Below are positions 18,679 to 25,651 of a DNA stretch of 64,000 bases, piece after piece. The stretch covers positions 45,313-109,312 of the forward strand of contig DATFGQ010000033.1 of the NCBI GenBank assembly GCA_035249305.1, in the 5' to 3' direction. Made by a program: the position numbers and the translations under genes. Numbering within the stretch: position 1 is the first letter of the stretch; every line of letters begins with the position of its first letter. This DNA is from DASUNP01 sp035249305. GTDB taxonomy: Bacteria; Acidobacteriota; Blastocatellia; UBA7656. The notes beneath the pieces are model-generated. The model was not told the DNA's origin. It saw only the letters and a list, made by a program, of their open reading frames with translations, and searched no databases.

Positions 18679-20067
18679 TCAACTGAGGATCTTGTAGCCT
18701 TGAAAGACTATGAAGAGCCGCCCCCGGCCGGTTATCTCTTCCACCTGAATTTGAATCGTAGAGCGCGGCAGAAACATCATAGGCTTATGGAGGACCTTGA
18801 ACGGGCGGTCGCCGCTCGCGGTCCCAAGCCCTGCGATGTTGTGCACCTTCTGATTCTGTAAATCGCGACCCGTGCCCGAATCGCTGATCTTGTAGAGGAA
18901 CCTCACGTCTTCCGAGCGGTTGAGCCTTTGAAACATGCGGCCCGTCAGGTCTTTATCGACGCTCGTCAACCGCCCCTCCCTGTCGAAAGCAAATCTCGCG
19001 CGCACGGGATGGATGCGTATGCCGTCTAAGAGCGCTTCGGCCGGTTTCAAGTCCTTCAGCTTTACTTGGCTCAAATCGACGAAACCTTTCTGCACTTCGG
19101 CGTCTACGCCGACCTCCGTATCCCCGCCGTCCAGGCTGTAGCCGATCGCCGTTGCGACGTAGCCCCCGTCTACGTTGACCGGCACTTCGTCTTCGGCTAT
19201 GTTGCCGCGGCGGCCTTCCAGATCAAGCGTCGATACGTAATCGAACGGGACGACACGGTTCGTCGGTATGTTTCGCTCGACGGCCTCGCCGAGCGTGCGA
19301 TAGTTGCCCGTCTCGTGGTCGTAGATAGGGATCTTTTGCCGGTGGTTATACTCGCCGAGCCTGCGCACCTCTTCTTCGACCGCCCCGGCCATGCCGAGGA
19401 TCTTGTACCCGTGCAGCGCGATGAAGAGAGTCCCTTTTACGCCCTTCGTTCTCTCCTCGACCTGTAGGCGTATGGTCGAGCGCGGCTGTAGAGTCACGGG
19501 CTGCGGAAGCATCTTGAACGGCCGTCGCCCATCAATACCGCCGAGCGTAGCCAGGCTATGCACCGGCTCGTTCTGCAACTCTCTGCCCGACGCCGTATCC
19601 ACTATGCTGAATAGAAAGCTGAAATTCTCGGCGTGGCCCAGCCGTTGAAACAATCCCTTTGCTACGTCGAAAGGGAGGTCGGAATTCAACGCCCCGCCCC
19701 TTATCGCTATAGACTCGAACTCGGGATTTATCCTGAAGCCCTCGATCAGGAAATCGGGCGGTATATTGGACAGCTTAATCTCTCCGAGCGAAGGGCTAGC
19801 GCCCGGCGCGAGGTTTATCAGGTCAAACGATTCGCGCCGCTCCTCCTCGAACCCAAACCCGCTTTCGAAACCATACCCGATCGAGGAGGCTACGAAGACT
19901 CCTTCGACGCTGATGTTGATGACATCCTGAACGAGGCGGCCTACTTCGCCGTTGAGCTTGAACTCGGCCACGTACTCGTAAGGGATCACTCTCGTGGCAG
20001 GCAGGTCGCGCATCTGCCCGCCGCCGGGTGCTCGTTCGCGCCTGTCAAACTGGTTCATTGGTCTCAT
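18679..20067 (-). CDS. Shell-like beta protein B1 (tandem duplicated module)
   Basis: 462 aa; ATG preceded by AAGGAGC. It contains two copies of one module of about 200 residues (about 27-228 and 270-462), each running from (I/V)PYEYV / VPFDYV through VExxFVAssIGY-type text, xxLQNxxVHxxAxLGx, RPFKxLxxPxxLxPRSTIxxQVEE, to LFIxxxGYKIL. An internal duplication of a beta module is how double-barrel capsid proteins are thought to arise from single-barrel ones; I cannot confirm a jelly roll from sequence alone. No signal peptide. Located between shell-like genes A2 and B2. Confidence 0.6.
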   Translation of the reverse strand: MRPMNQFDRRERAPGGGQMRDLPATRVIPYEYVAEFKLNGEVGRLVQDVINISVEGVFVASSIGYGFESGFGFEEERRESFDLINLAPGASPSLGEIKLSNIPPDFLIEGFRINPEFESIAIRGGALNSDLPFDVAKGLFQRLGHAENFSFLFSIVDTASGRELQNEPVHSLATLGGIDGRRPFKMLPQPVTLQPRSTIRLQVEERTKGVKGTLFIALHGYKILGMAGAVEEEVRRLGEYNHRQKIPIYDHETGNYRTLGEAVERNIPTNRVVPFDYVSTLDLEGRRGNIAEDEVPVNVDGGYVATAIGYSLDGGDTEVGVDAEVQKGFVDLSQVKLKDLKPAEALLDGIRIHPVRARFAFDREGRLTSVDKDLTGRMFQRLNRSEDVRFLYKISDSGTGRDLQNQKVHNIAGLGTASGDRPFKVLHKPMMFLPRSTIQIQVEEITGRGRLFIVFQGYKILS

Positions 20068-20088
20068 GCCTGCTCCTTAGCTCGACCG

Positions 20089-21363
20089 TCACTGAACATC
20101 TCTTCTCATATAGCCGTCCAGGGCGACCCAGATGAAGAATGGGCCATAGATTCGCTGTATCTCGTTGAGCGAGGCGGCTTCGGGGATTTCGATCTCGACG
20201 CGGAAATTCTGCTGCGTGTCTATGGAGACCGGCTCGGCGAATCTGAAAGTTGCCTCCGGCGCGGGAATGCCATGAGTGACCGTCTTGCCATCCTCCGAGA
20301 ACGGCCCCGCGCCCGACGGGAAGAACCACGTCGGCATCTGCATCATCACCTTCTCGCCGACAAAGAACGTCGTCACCGTGTTGTAGATGAACTTCGACAG
20401 AATCTCCTGGCTCTTGCCCGCTAGCTGCTCGTCGACGGGGATCGCGCGCTTATCGAGCAACTTCTCGCCGAGGCACCTCGCGATGACCGAAGACGGTAGC
20501 TGGTCCGACTGGAAATCGTATTGCTTTAGCCCGGCCTCGGCGTTGAGCAGGCATTGTTTCACCTGAGTCAACTGCTCTGCGCGGGAGATGAACTGCTTGG
20601 ACGCATTGATGACATTCTGGAGCCTTACGAACGGCGCTTCCTGTAGCTTTGTTACGATGTTGAGCATTTCATTGAATGCGCCTGTGCAGTCTATAGAATC
20701 CACTTCGCGGTTTTTGAGCGGGATAGCCTCTGTCTCAGGCCAGGGGTCAGCGGCTTCAAGCTTGTTTATAAACTTTCTCATGCCGCCCGACAGCTCAATC
20801 TTAGTTCTGCTGAGCACGTCGATCAGCTCCGCGCGCACGCCCTTCAAGTCGCGTTGCATTTCAAGCATAGGCGCGACCATTTCCCGATTGCGGAAGTTCC
20901 CCAGATTGCTGACGCACTGCTCGTAATCGGGTCTTATCTGCTCCGCGCTTCCGAGAATATCCTGAATGGCGGCGAGCAGTTCATCGGCCTGGCTCGCCTC
21001 CTGCTGCGTGAGCGTGGGCAGGCCGACTATCAAGCCGGAGAGCTGATCGATGCACGCGGTCAAAGCCTTTACGCCCGCCTCGCCCGCGCCAGGTTCCGTC
21101 AGGCAGTTGTTGATCTCCTGCGGAAATCGCGCGGGCAAGTCGGACACGACTACTCGCAAAGCCCTCGCTTCGAACGTATTCCAGTGCGGCAGAAGAGAGG
21201 CCGACTGCATGTTCGTCTCAAGCTTTGTCTTGCCGTGAAGGTTGACAAAGAACTTCAGCACGCTTGAGCTTTCGACATCCCGCAGTTGCTTCCCCGGCCG
21301 CACGAACAGCGAATCGTAAAGAGGCAGGTGTACCTTCTCTTTGATTCCTTTAAGCACCGCCAT
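20089..21363 (-). CDS. Shell-like protein A2 (paralogue of A1 with helical middle)
   Basis: 424 aa; ATG preceded by GGAGAG. The first roughly 80 residues (MAVLKGIKEKVHLPLYDS, SLLPHWNTFEARALRVVISD-like text) and last roughly 110 (KFIYNTVTTFFVGEKVMMQ, PTWFFPSGAGPFSEDGKT, GPFFIWVALDGYMRRDVQ) are nearly the same as in A1. The middle differs: about 200 residues rich in Leu/Gln/Glu heptad-like helix. Two paralogues with a common framework and different central domains suggest subunits occupying different positions in one assembly (inference). Confidence 0.62.
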   Translation of the reverse strand: MAVLKGIKEKVHLPLYDSLFVRPGKQLRDVESSSVLKFFVNLHGKTKLETNMQSASLLPHWNTFEARALRVVVSDLPARFPQEINNCLTEPGAGEAGVKALTACIDQLSGLIVGLPTLTQQEASQADELLAAIQDILGSAEQIRPDYEQCVSNLGNFRNREMVAPMLEMQRDLKGVRAELIDVLSRTKIELSGGMRKFINKLEAADPWPETEAIPLKNREVDSIDCTGAFNEMLNIVTKLQEAPFVRLQNVINASKQFISRAEQLTQVKQCLLNAEAGLKQYDFQSDQLPSSVIARCLGEKLLDKRAIPVDEQLAGKSQEILSKFIYNTVTTFFVGEKVMMQMPTWFFPSGAGPFSEDGKTVTHGIPAPEATFRFAEPVSIDTQQNFRVEIEIPEAASLNEIQRIYGPFFIWVALDGYMRRDVQ

Positions 21364-21456
21364 AACGATCTCTCCGATTTACGACAGCCGCAGATGGGCG
21401 AGAATCGTCCCGCCCATCTGCGTTCTTTTGCTCGGTGAGCAGACGGCCTGACAAAG

Positions 21457-22374
21457 CTACTGCACGTCGCGTGTCATGTAGCCGTCGAGCACGACCCAAA
21501 TGAAGAGAGGCCCGTACAGCTTCTGCAAATCGCTGAGCACGTCTGATTCGGGTATTTCAATCTCGACGCGGAAATTCTGCTGCGTGTCGATAAAGATCGG
21601 TTCGGCAAATCGGAAAGTCGCCTGCGGGTTCGGGTATCCGTGAGTCGTAACCCTGCCGTCTTCCGAGTAAGGGCCAGCGCCGGCGGGGAAGAACCAAGTC
21701 GGCACCTGTATCATCACCTTCTCGCCGACAAAGAACGTCGTCACCGTGTTGTAGATGAATTTGCCTATCAGTGTGCCGAAACCGTCATTGGGGAAGACTT
21801 GCTCGTTTGGCGGAACCGCCTGACCGTTCTGCCTGAATTTGTCCTCGACGGCCTTGAGCGCCCCGCGGTCGACTGTTATAGACTCGCCTCCGACCAGTTG
21901 ATCGTCCGGGGGAGCGGGACTGGTTGTCCTGCCGGTAACTCTGAGCTTGAGTTCAAGGTCCGCAAGCCTACTGTTCCCGTCGCCATCTCCGCTGAAGACG
22001 ACCGATTTGCCGCCCGGCCCTTCGACCAGCCGCTTGAGAGCGACGAAGTGGCGAAGGTTGAAAAAGAGTTTGCCTTTCACCGGCTGATCGGCGGAAAGAA
22101 GATCGAATTCCAGGTCGACCGTGACCGAGTCGGGGAACTGCGCGGGAAGGTCTGATATGACCACTCGCATCGAGCGGGCCTCGAAAGTGTTCCAGTGAGG
22201 CAATAGCGACGCCGCCTGCATGTTGGTCTGAAGCTTTGTCTTTCCCGTCACGTCCTGAAAGAATCTCAGCACGTTCGAAGATTGATTCTTGCCGAACTGC
22301 TCTTTAGATTTGACGTTGATCGAATCATAGAGCGGCAGATGTACTTTCTCTTTGACACCTTTTACGACAGCCAT
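21457..22374 (-). CDS. Shell-like protein A1
   Basis: 305 aa; ATG with AGGAGG upstream. The sequence is beta-rich throughout, including VTVDLEFDLLSADQPVKGKL, ATFRFAEPIFIDTQQNFRVE and a C-terminus GPLFIWVVLDGYMTRDVQ. The framework is shared with A2. The even spread of beta strands, lack of catalytic motifs and lack of a signal peptide are what one expects of a virus-like shell subunit. The size (about 34 kDa) with the 188-aa protein (about 21 kDa) recalls phages with two single-jelly-roll capsid proteins, but that is an analogy of size only. Confidence 0.62.
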   Translation of the reverse strand: MAVVKGVKEKVHLPLYDSINVKSKEQFGKNQSSNVLRFFQDVTGKTKLQTNMQAASLLPHWNTFEARSMRVVISDLPAQFPDSVTVDLEFDLLSADQPVKGKLFFNLRHFVALKRLVEGPGGKSVVFSGDGDGNSRLADLELKLRVTGRTTSPAPPDDQLVGGESITVDRGALKAVEDKFRQNGQAVPPNEQVFPNDGFGTLIGKFIYNTVTTFFVGEKVMIQVPTWFFPAGAGPYSEDGRVTTHGYPNPQATFRFAEPIFIDTQQNFRVEIEIPESDVLSDLQKLYGPLFIWVVLDGYMTRDVQ

Positions 22375-22390
22375 AGCTACCTCCTAATAA

Positions 22391-23317
22391 TTACCAGAGT
22401 GGTTTGAACCATTCGGCTGATGGTTTAGATTCTTCTTCCGGCGAGCGGAAAGACGTGACTGTGGGGTTAATAGACTTCGGGGTCGCATAACCCTCAAAGC
22501 CGCCGATCTTATCGATCGGCGCTACTCGCGGGCTGAATGACCCGTCCGTCTCGCGCACATAGCCTTCGATTGCGGGCTCTGCGAAATAACCGACTTCGGG
22601 CGAGGCTTCGCCGTAGTAACCCATCGCGTCGGGGCTCTCCGCGAAATAACCCACCTCAGGCGCTTCGGCGTAATAGCCGACCGAGTCGGGCGCTTCGCCG
22701 TAGTAGCCCACAGAGTCCGGCGCCTCGCCGTAATAACCCACAGTCTCCGGCGCTTCGTAGACGTAACCTACGTCCGGCGATTCGCCCCAGTAGCCTACCG
22801 CCTCGGGCGCTTCGGCGTAGTAACCCATCGCGTCGGGCGCTTCAGCGAACTCGGGAGCTGCGTAGTAACCCATCGCGTCGGGGCTCTCCGCGAAATACCC
22901 GACCTCGGGCGCCTCGGCGTAATAACCCACCTCCGGCGCTTCGCCGTAGTAGCCCACAGTGTCGGGCGCTTCGGCGTAATAACCAACCGAGTCGGGCGCT
23001 TCGTAGAAATAGCCTACGCTTTCGGGAGCCTCGGCGTAATAGCCTACCGTCTCCGGCGCTTCGGCGTAGTAAGCTATGCCTGGGTATCCGTCATAACCTT
23101 GGACGAACCCCGGCGGCGGGTCGGCGAAGTATCCTACTTCAGGCGCCTCGCCGTAGTAGCCGACGGCCTCGGGCGCTTCGGCGTAATAACCAACCGAGTC
23201 GGGCGCTTCGTAGAAATAGCCTACGCTTTCGGGCGCCTCGGCGAAGTAACCCATCTCTTGCGGCGCTTCGGCAAAGTAGCCGGACATCTGTGGTTGATCG
23301 AGTCGATAGAATTTCAT
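22391..23317 (-). CDS. APEsVGYYaE tandem-repeat protein
   Basis: About 308 aa from MKFYRLDQPQ, whose ATG has AAAGGAGG upstream. A TTG at 23389, also with a good GGAGGTGA site, would add 24 residues (MANQGEPFDE...); both starts are possible. Residues about 12-255 are some two dozen copies of an 8-10-residue unit such as APEAVGYYAE or APDSVGYYGE. Tyr, Glu and Pro recur with fixed spacing. The tail is non-repetitive. Regular acidic aromatic repeats suggest a fibre, scaffold or solvent-exposed adhesive surface. No signal peptide and no family recognised. It lies directly upstream of shell-like gene A1. Confidence 0.75.
   Translation of the reverse strand: MKFYRLDQPQMSGYFAEAPQEMGYFAEAPESVGYFYEAPDSVGYYAEAPEAVGYYGEAPEVGYFADPPPGFVQGYDGYPGIAYYAEAPETVGYYAEAPESVGYFYEAPDSVGYYAEAPDTVGYYGEAPEVGYYAEAPEVGYFAESPDAMGYYAAPEFAEAPDAMGYYAEAPEAVGYWGESPDVGYVYEAPETVGYYGEAPDSVGYYGEAPDSVGYYAEAPEVGYFAESPDAMGYYGEASPEVGYFAEPAIEGYVRETDGSFSPRVAPIDKIGGFEGYATPKSINPTVTSFRSPEEESKPSAEWFKPLW
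22570..23300 (-). repeat. DNA tandem repeats encoding the APEsVGYYaE units
   Basis: A GGCGCTTCGGCGTAATAGCC-type unit recurs every 24-30 bp with small variations. Some longer blocks repeat almost exactly, for example the stretches near 22975-23010 and 23175-23230, which shows recent block duplication. Confidence 0.8.
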
Positions 23318-23400
23318 GCGTTTTCCTCCTTTATGACCCGAAGGGTTGACGATCATAATTTCGTCGAATGGCTCGCCCTGGTTTGCCAAGATTCACCTCC

Positions 23401-23682
23401 TCAACCTTCTATACCTTTCCTGGTGACTTGATATTGACCGCCAACGATGTAGAGCCGTTTGCCCGTCCTGTCTGTAACAAGAATGGGAAGACGCTCTTTG
23501 AAAAAGTGCACGTAGTTCTTCGGCGGCTCGCCGGGCGAACGGCTCGCTCTGTAGATCACGCCTCGCAGCTCCCCGACGGGAACGACCGGCGGCCGCGCCA
23601 TGCGGAAGACCCTCACGCGCACCATCGCGGACGGGCAGATAGAACCGATCCGTTTTTGAGCGCAACCGCAACCGCATGCCAT
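23401..23682 (-). CDS. Small Cys-rich basic protein
   Basis: 93 aa, ATG preceded by AGGAG. Starts MACGCGCAQKRIG; the Cys-Gly alternation resembles residues 14-31 of the 9399-10169 product. The rest is basic and beta-like (VRVRVFRMARPPVV, LPILVTDRTGKRLYIVGG). Possibly a minor structural or capping protein. No family recognised. Confidence 0.65.
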   Translation of the reverse strand: MACGCGCAQKRIGSICPSAMVRVRVFRMARPPVVPVGELRGVIYRASRSPGEPPKNYVHFFKERLPILVTDRTGKRLYIVGGQYQVTRKGIEG

Positions 23683-23692
23683 AGCTCTTCTC

Positions 23693-24577
23693 CTATCTGT
23701 ACCGGCGTACGGCCGGTGCGGCCGGTGCGGCCGGTCGAATCACAACCGGCGGACGGGCGGCGGTGGCTACGGGGGCAGCAACTATTGGACGCGTCGCGAT
23801 GGGAACACGAGCCGCCGCCTGCGGGAGCCGCCTCACCGGGCGCGGGCCGACGCGGCGTCGTGTGCGGCGGCGTGTTATGACGGCGGGGAATGTTATGTTG
23901 ACTCTCACGCGGCGCAGGAACCTTCGACGCTCGCCGAACTCGCCTATGCCTTCGACAACTTCATAAAGCTGCCCATCCGGCGCAGCCATGATCCCGTCAT
24001 CGACTCCGGCAATCCCCGTCCCGCGAAGGACACGGCAAAGCGCCGTCGCGCCCGTGGCGTATGGCCTGACGGGCGGGATGAATTTAACTATCGGGCTCAA
24101 CTTATCGACGACGTTGCACACGGTCTTCGCGGCTCCTCTTACCGGGGCGGGAACTGTCCTTGAGAGGTTCGGGAGCGGGGCCACCTCCATGAACCCATCA
24201 TCCACCCCTGCGATCCCTGCTTTGCGAAGGACGCCGCAGAACTTATTCGCCATCTGGAAAGGGACGCGCGCCTCCGGGATGGTCTGGACGACCGGACCCA
24301 CTTTAGGCAGGAAAGTGCAGGTCCGCTTGGCTATGCTCTTTAGCGGAGGGGGGATAAGCATGCTGAGCATGGGCAAAGCGCGTTTCGCGACTTGCTGGGC
24401 GGCGCTGCGGACAAAGCCGGTCGCCTTCTTTAAAACTTTCCAGAACCCGATCGGATTGCCCAGCCCATCGACGCCTTGCACCCACTCATAAAGATTGCCG
24501 TCCGGGCCGGGGCGCATCTCGCCGACGTAGTTACCTATGCCCATCATTTGAGTCACATCAGTAGTTGCAAAAGGCAT
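23693..24577 (-). CDS. Unknown protein with internal DG-LYE repeats
   Basis: 294 aa; ATG preceded by AGGAGG. PDGNLYEWVQG (25-35) and PDGQLYEVVEG (200-210) are repeats of one motif, and GIAGVDDG occurs twice (121-128 and 188-195). Two copies of a Pro-rich segment (IPPPLKSIAKRTC..., IPPVRPYATGATALC) show that the protein arose by internal duplication. The C-terminus (about 225-294) is Arg/Ala/Pro rich and strongly basic, so it may bind nucleic acid or an acidic partner such as the YAEAPE repeat protein. No signal peptide. Function unknown. Confidence 0.65.
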   Translation of the reverse strand: MPFATTDVTQMMGIGNYVGEMRPGPDGNLYEWVQGVDGLGNPIGFWKVLKKATGFVRSAAQQVAKRALPMLSMLIPPPLKSIAKRTCTFLPKVGPVVQTIPEARVPFQMANKFCGVLRKAGIAGVDDGFMEVAPLPNLSRTVPAPVRGAAKTVCNVVDKLSPIVKFIPPVRPYATGATALCRVLRGTGIAGVDDGIMAAPDGQLYEVVEGIGEFGERRRFLRRVRVNITFPAVITRRRTRRRVGPRPVRRLPQAAARVPIATRPIVAAPVATAARPPVVIRPAAPAAPAVRRYR

Positions 24578-24587
24578 GACATTCCTC

Positions 24588-25112
24588 CTAATCGATCATA
24601 AAAATCTTTCTGTGGAAAGCCGGCGGGGCCCAACCCATCGGCCGGCTGACGGTTGGGTCAAGTGGTATCCACCTGCCCCTGTAGAGAACTTCAAGATAGA
24701 TGTGTGTGAATAACTCATGTTTTCTTGGGTTGAAGCCTACAAGGACGAGGCGCACCGGATGGCCGACCGACTTCAGCATTGCGCAGAGCAAGATCGTCAT
24801 GTCGTCACAATCGCCGGCGCGCAATTCGAGCATACGTCGCGCGGAGTGAAGCAGCTCCACTCGAAAAATATCGCGAGTATATCGAATGTTTCTTCTTACC
24901 CACTCAAAGAGCGTTTGGATCTCTTGAATATAATCCTTCGGCCGGATGCCGTTCTCGACCAGAATGTTGATCGCCTTCTGACGAACGCAGAAATCTTTCG
25001 CTCCCTGCTTGACCAACTGAGCGATGAACCCGATAGTCTTTTTTGTCCCGGCATATCCTTTGGGTATTCGACCAAGGTATATCCGGGGCTTGGTAGATGA
25101 ACAGGTGTACAT
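24588..25112 (-). CDS. Transglutaminase-like cysteine protease/ligase
   Basis: About 174 aa from MYTCSSTKPR. The upstream TTG at 25178 lies ahead of the predicted sigma-54 transcription start, so 25112 is preferred. A transglutaminase-like core covers about 60-155: the catalytic Cys102 in RAGDCDDM, His137 in FTHIYLEV and Asp152 in IPLDPT form the expected triad. Such domains act as proteases, peptide ligases or amidases and occur in some phages. As first gene of the run it could process or cross-link the particle proteins, or act on cell-wall peptides. Confidence 0.82.
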   Translation of the reverse strand: MYTCSSTKPRIYLGRIPKGYAGTKKTIGFIAQLVKQGAKDFCVRQKAINILVENGIRPKDYIQEIQTLFEWVRRNIRYTRDIFRVELLHSARRMLELRAGDCDDMTILLCAMLKSVGHPVRLVLVGFNPRKHELFTHIYLEVLYRGRWIPLDPTVSRPMGWAPPAFHRKIFMID

Positions 25113-25155
25113 CGAGTCGTCATTCCCTTCACCACATCCCGACTCCCGACATAAG

Positions 25156-25170
25156 GCAAGGCTGATGCCA
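25156..25170 (-). promoter_or_regulatory. Sigma-54 (-24/-12) promoter for the minus-strand locus
   Basis: Read on the minus strand: CTGGCATCAGCCTTGCC. It has the invariant GG and GC exactly 10 nt apart and matches YTGGCA-N6-TTGC. Transcription would begin near 25145, leaving a leader of about 33 nt before ATG 25112. The sigma-54 activator encoded at the far end of the same run supports it. Confidence 0.72.
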
Positions 25171-25269
25171 GGATTCAACGCGATCTGACCGAGCTATGAG
25201 TTATTAACCGATTCAACGGGTTAGAGGCCGTTCATCGTGAAGACGAACGATTGATGACCGGCCGCGGCG

Positions 25270-25284
25270 TCATAACTTCTATGA
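25270..25284. promoter_or_regulatory. Candidate activator-binding palindrome 1
   Basis: TCATA-acttc-TATGA, a perfect 5-bp-arm palindrome about 100 bp upstream of the -24 element, the usual distance for an enhancer of a sigma-54 activator. Inference only. Confidence 0.3.
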
Positions 25285-25314
25285 TGAGTTTTTATCCTTT
25301 ATTAAAGATGAATG

Positions 25315-25324
25315 GCGCTAGCGC
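25315..25324. promoter_or_regulatory. Candidate activator-binding palindrome 2
   Basis: GCGCTAGCGC, a perfect palindrome about 145 bp upstream of the -24 element. Beyond the sites listed separately, no gene is seen in 25179-25651. Confidence 0.25.
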
Positions 25325-25518
25325 TTAAAACATAGCAGTTAGCGATACCATAAAACTGTGCATCATAAAGCCCGCCACTACGCCCTATTGAGGTCTAACG
25401 AGCACATGCACCCGAGAGCCGCGAGCGAGTCCTTCGAGCTACAATCTGCTCCCGCCGTAATCTAAAACGTGGGCGCAAGGGTTTGTTTCGCTGCGCATGA
25501 CTCAGATTAAAAAACTGA

Positions 25519-25547
25519 TTGACAAAGGGAGTTAAACAAAATACATT
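25519..25547 (+). promoter_or_regulatory. Sigma-70-type promoter for the plus-strand genes
   Basis: TTGACA, a 17-nt spacer, then TACATT (4 of 6 to TATAAT). The start would be near 25554, about 98 nt before ATG 25652. Confidence 0.5.
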
Positions 25548-25651
25548 TGGTCGCGCATTTTTTGGCTTGCAATTAGATTTGGCCCGCAGGCTCCATTCCA
25601 AGGTTTAGGTTTGGCATTCAGAACATCTTGTTTTCAGTGAGGAGAAAACGC

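Noticed and set aside
22570..23300. Possible CRISPR array (regular 24-30-bp periodicity)
   Set aside because: The repeats are in frame, encode APEsVGYYaE and lack unique spacers; no cas gene is present.
22537..23349. 270-codon Arg/Asn/Pro-rich ORF on the plus strand
   Set aside because: Antisense shadow of the APEsVGYYaE repeats; its own repeats come from the same DNA units.
5518..25112. Contractile injection system or tailocin
   Set aside because: No sheath, tube, baseplate, spike or AAA+ assembly ATPase is encoded, despite the DUF4157 and peptidoglycan-binding proteins.
3451..25172. Ordinary integrated prophage
   Set aside because: No integrase, terminase, portal, replication or repressor gene and no att-like repeats other than the CHAT gene copies.
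25600..25640. Second sigma-54 site TTGGCATTCAGAACATCTTG on the plus strand
   Set aside because: GG and GC are not 10 nt apart; the sigma-70-type TTGACA/TACATT pair upstream fits better.
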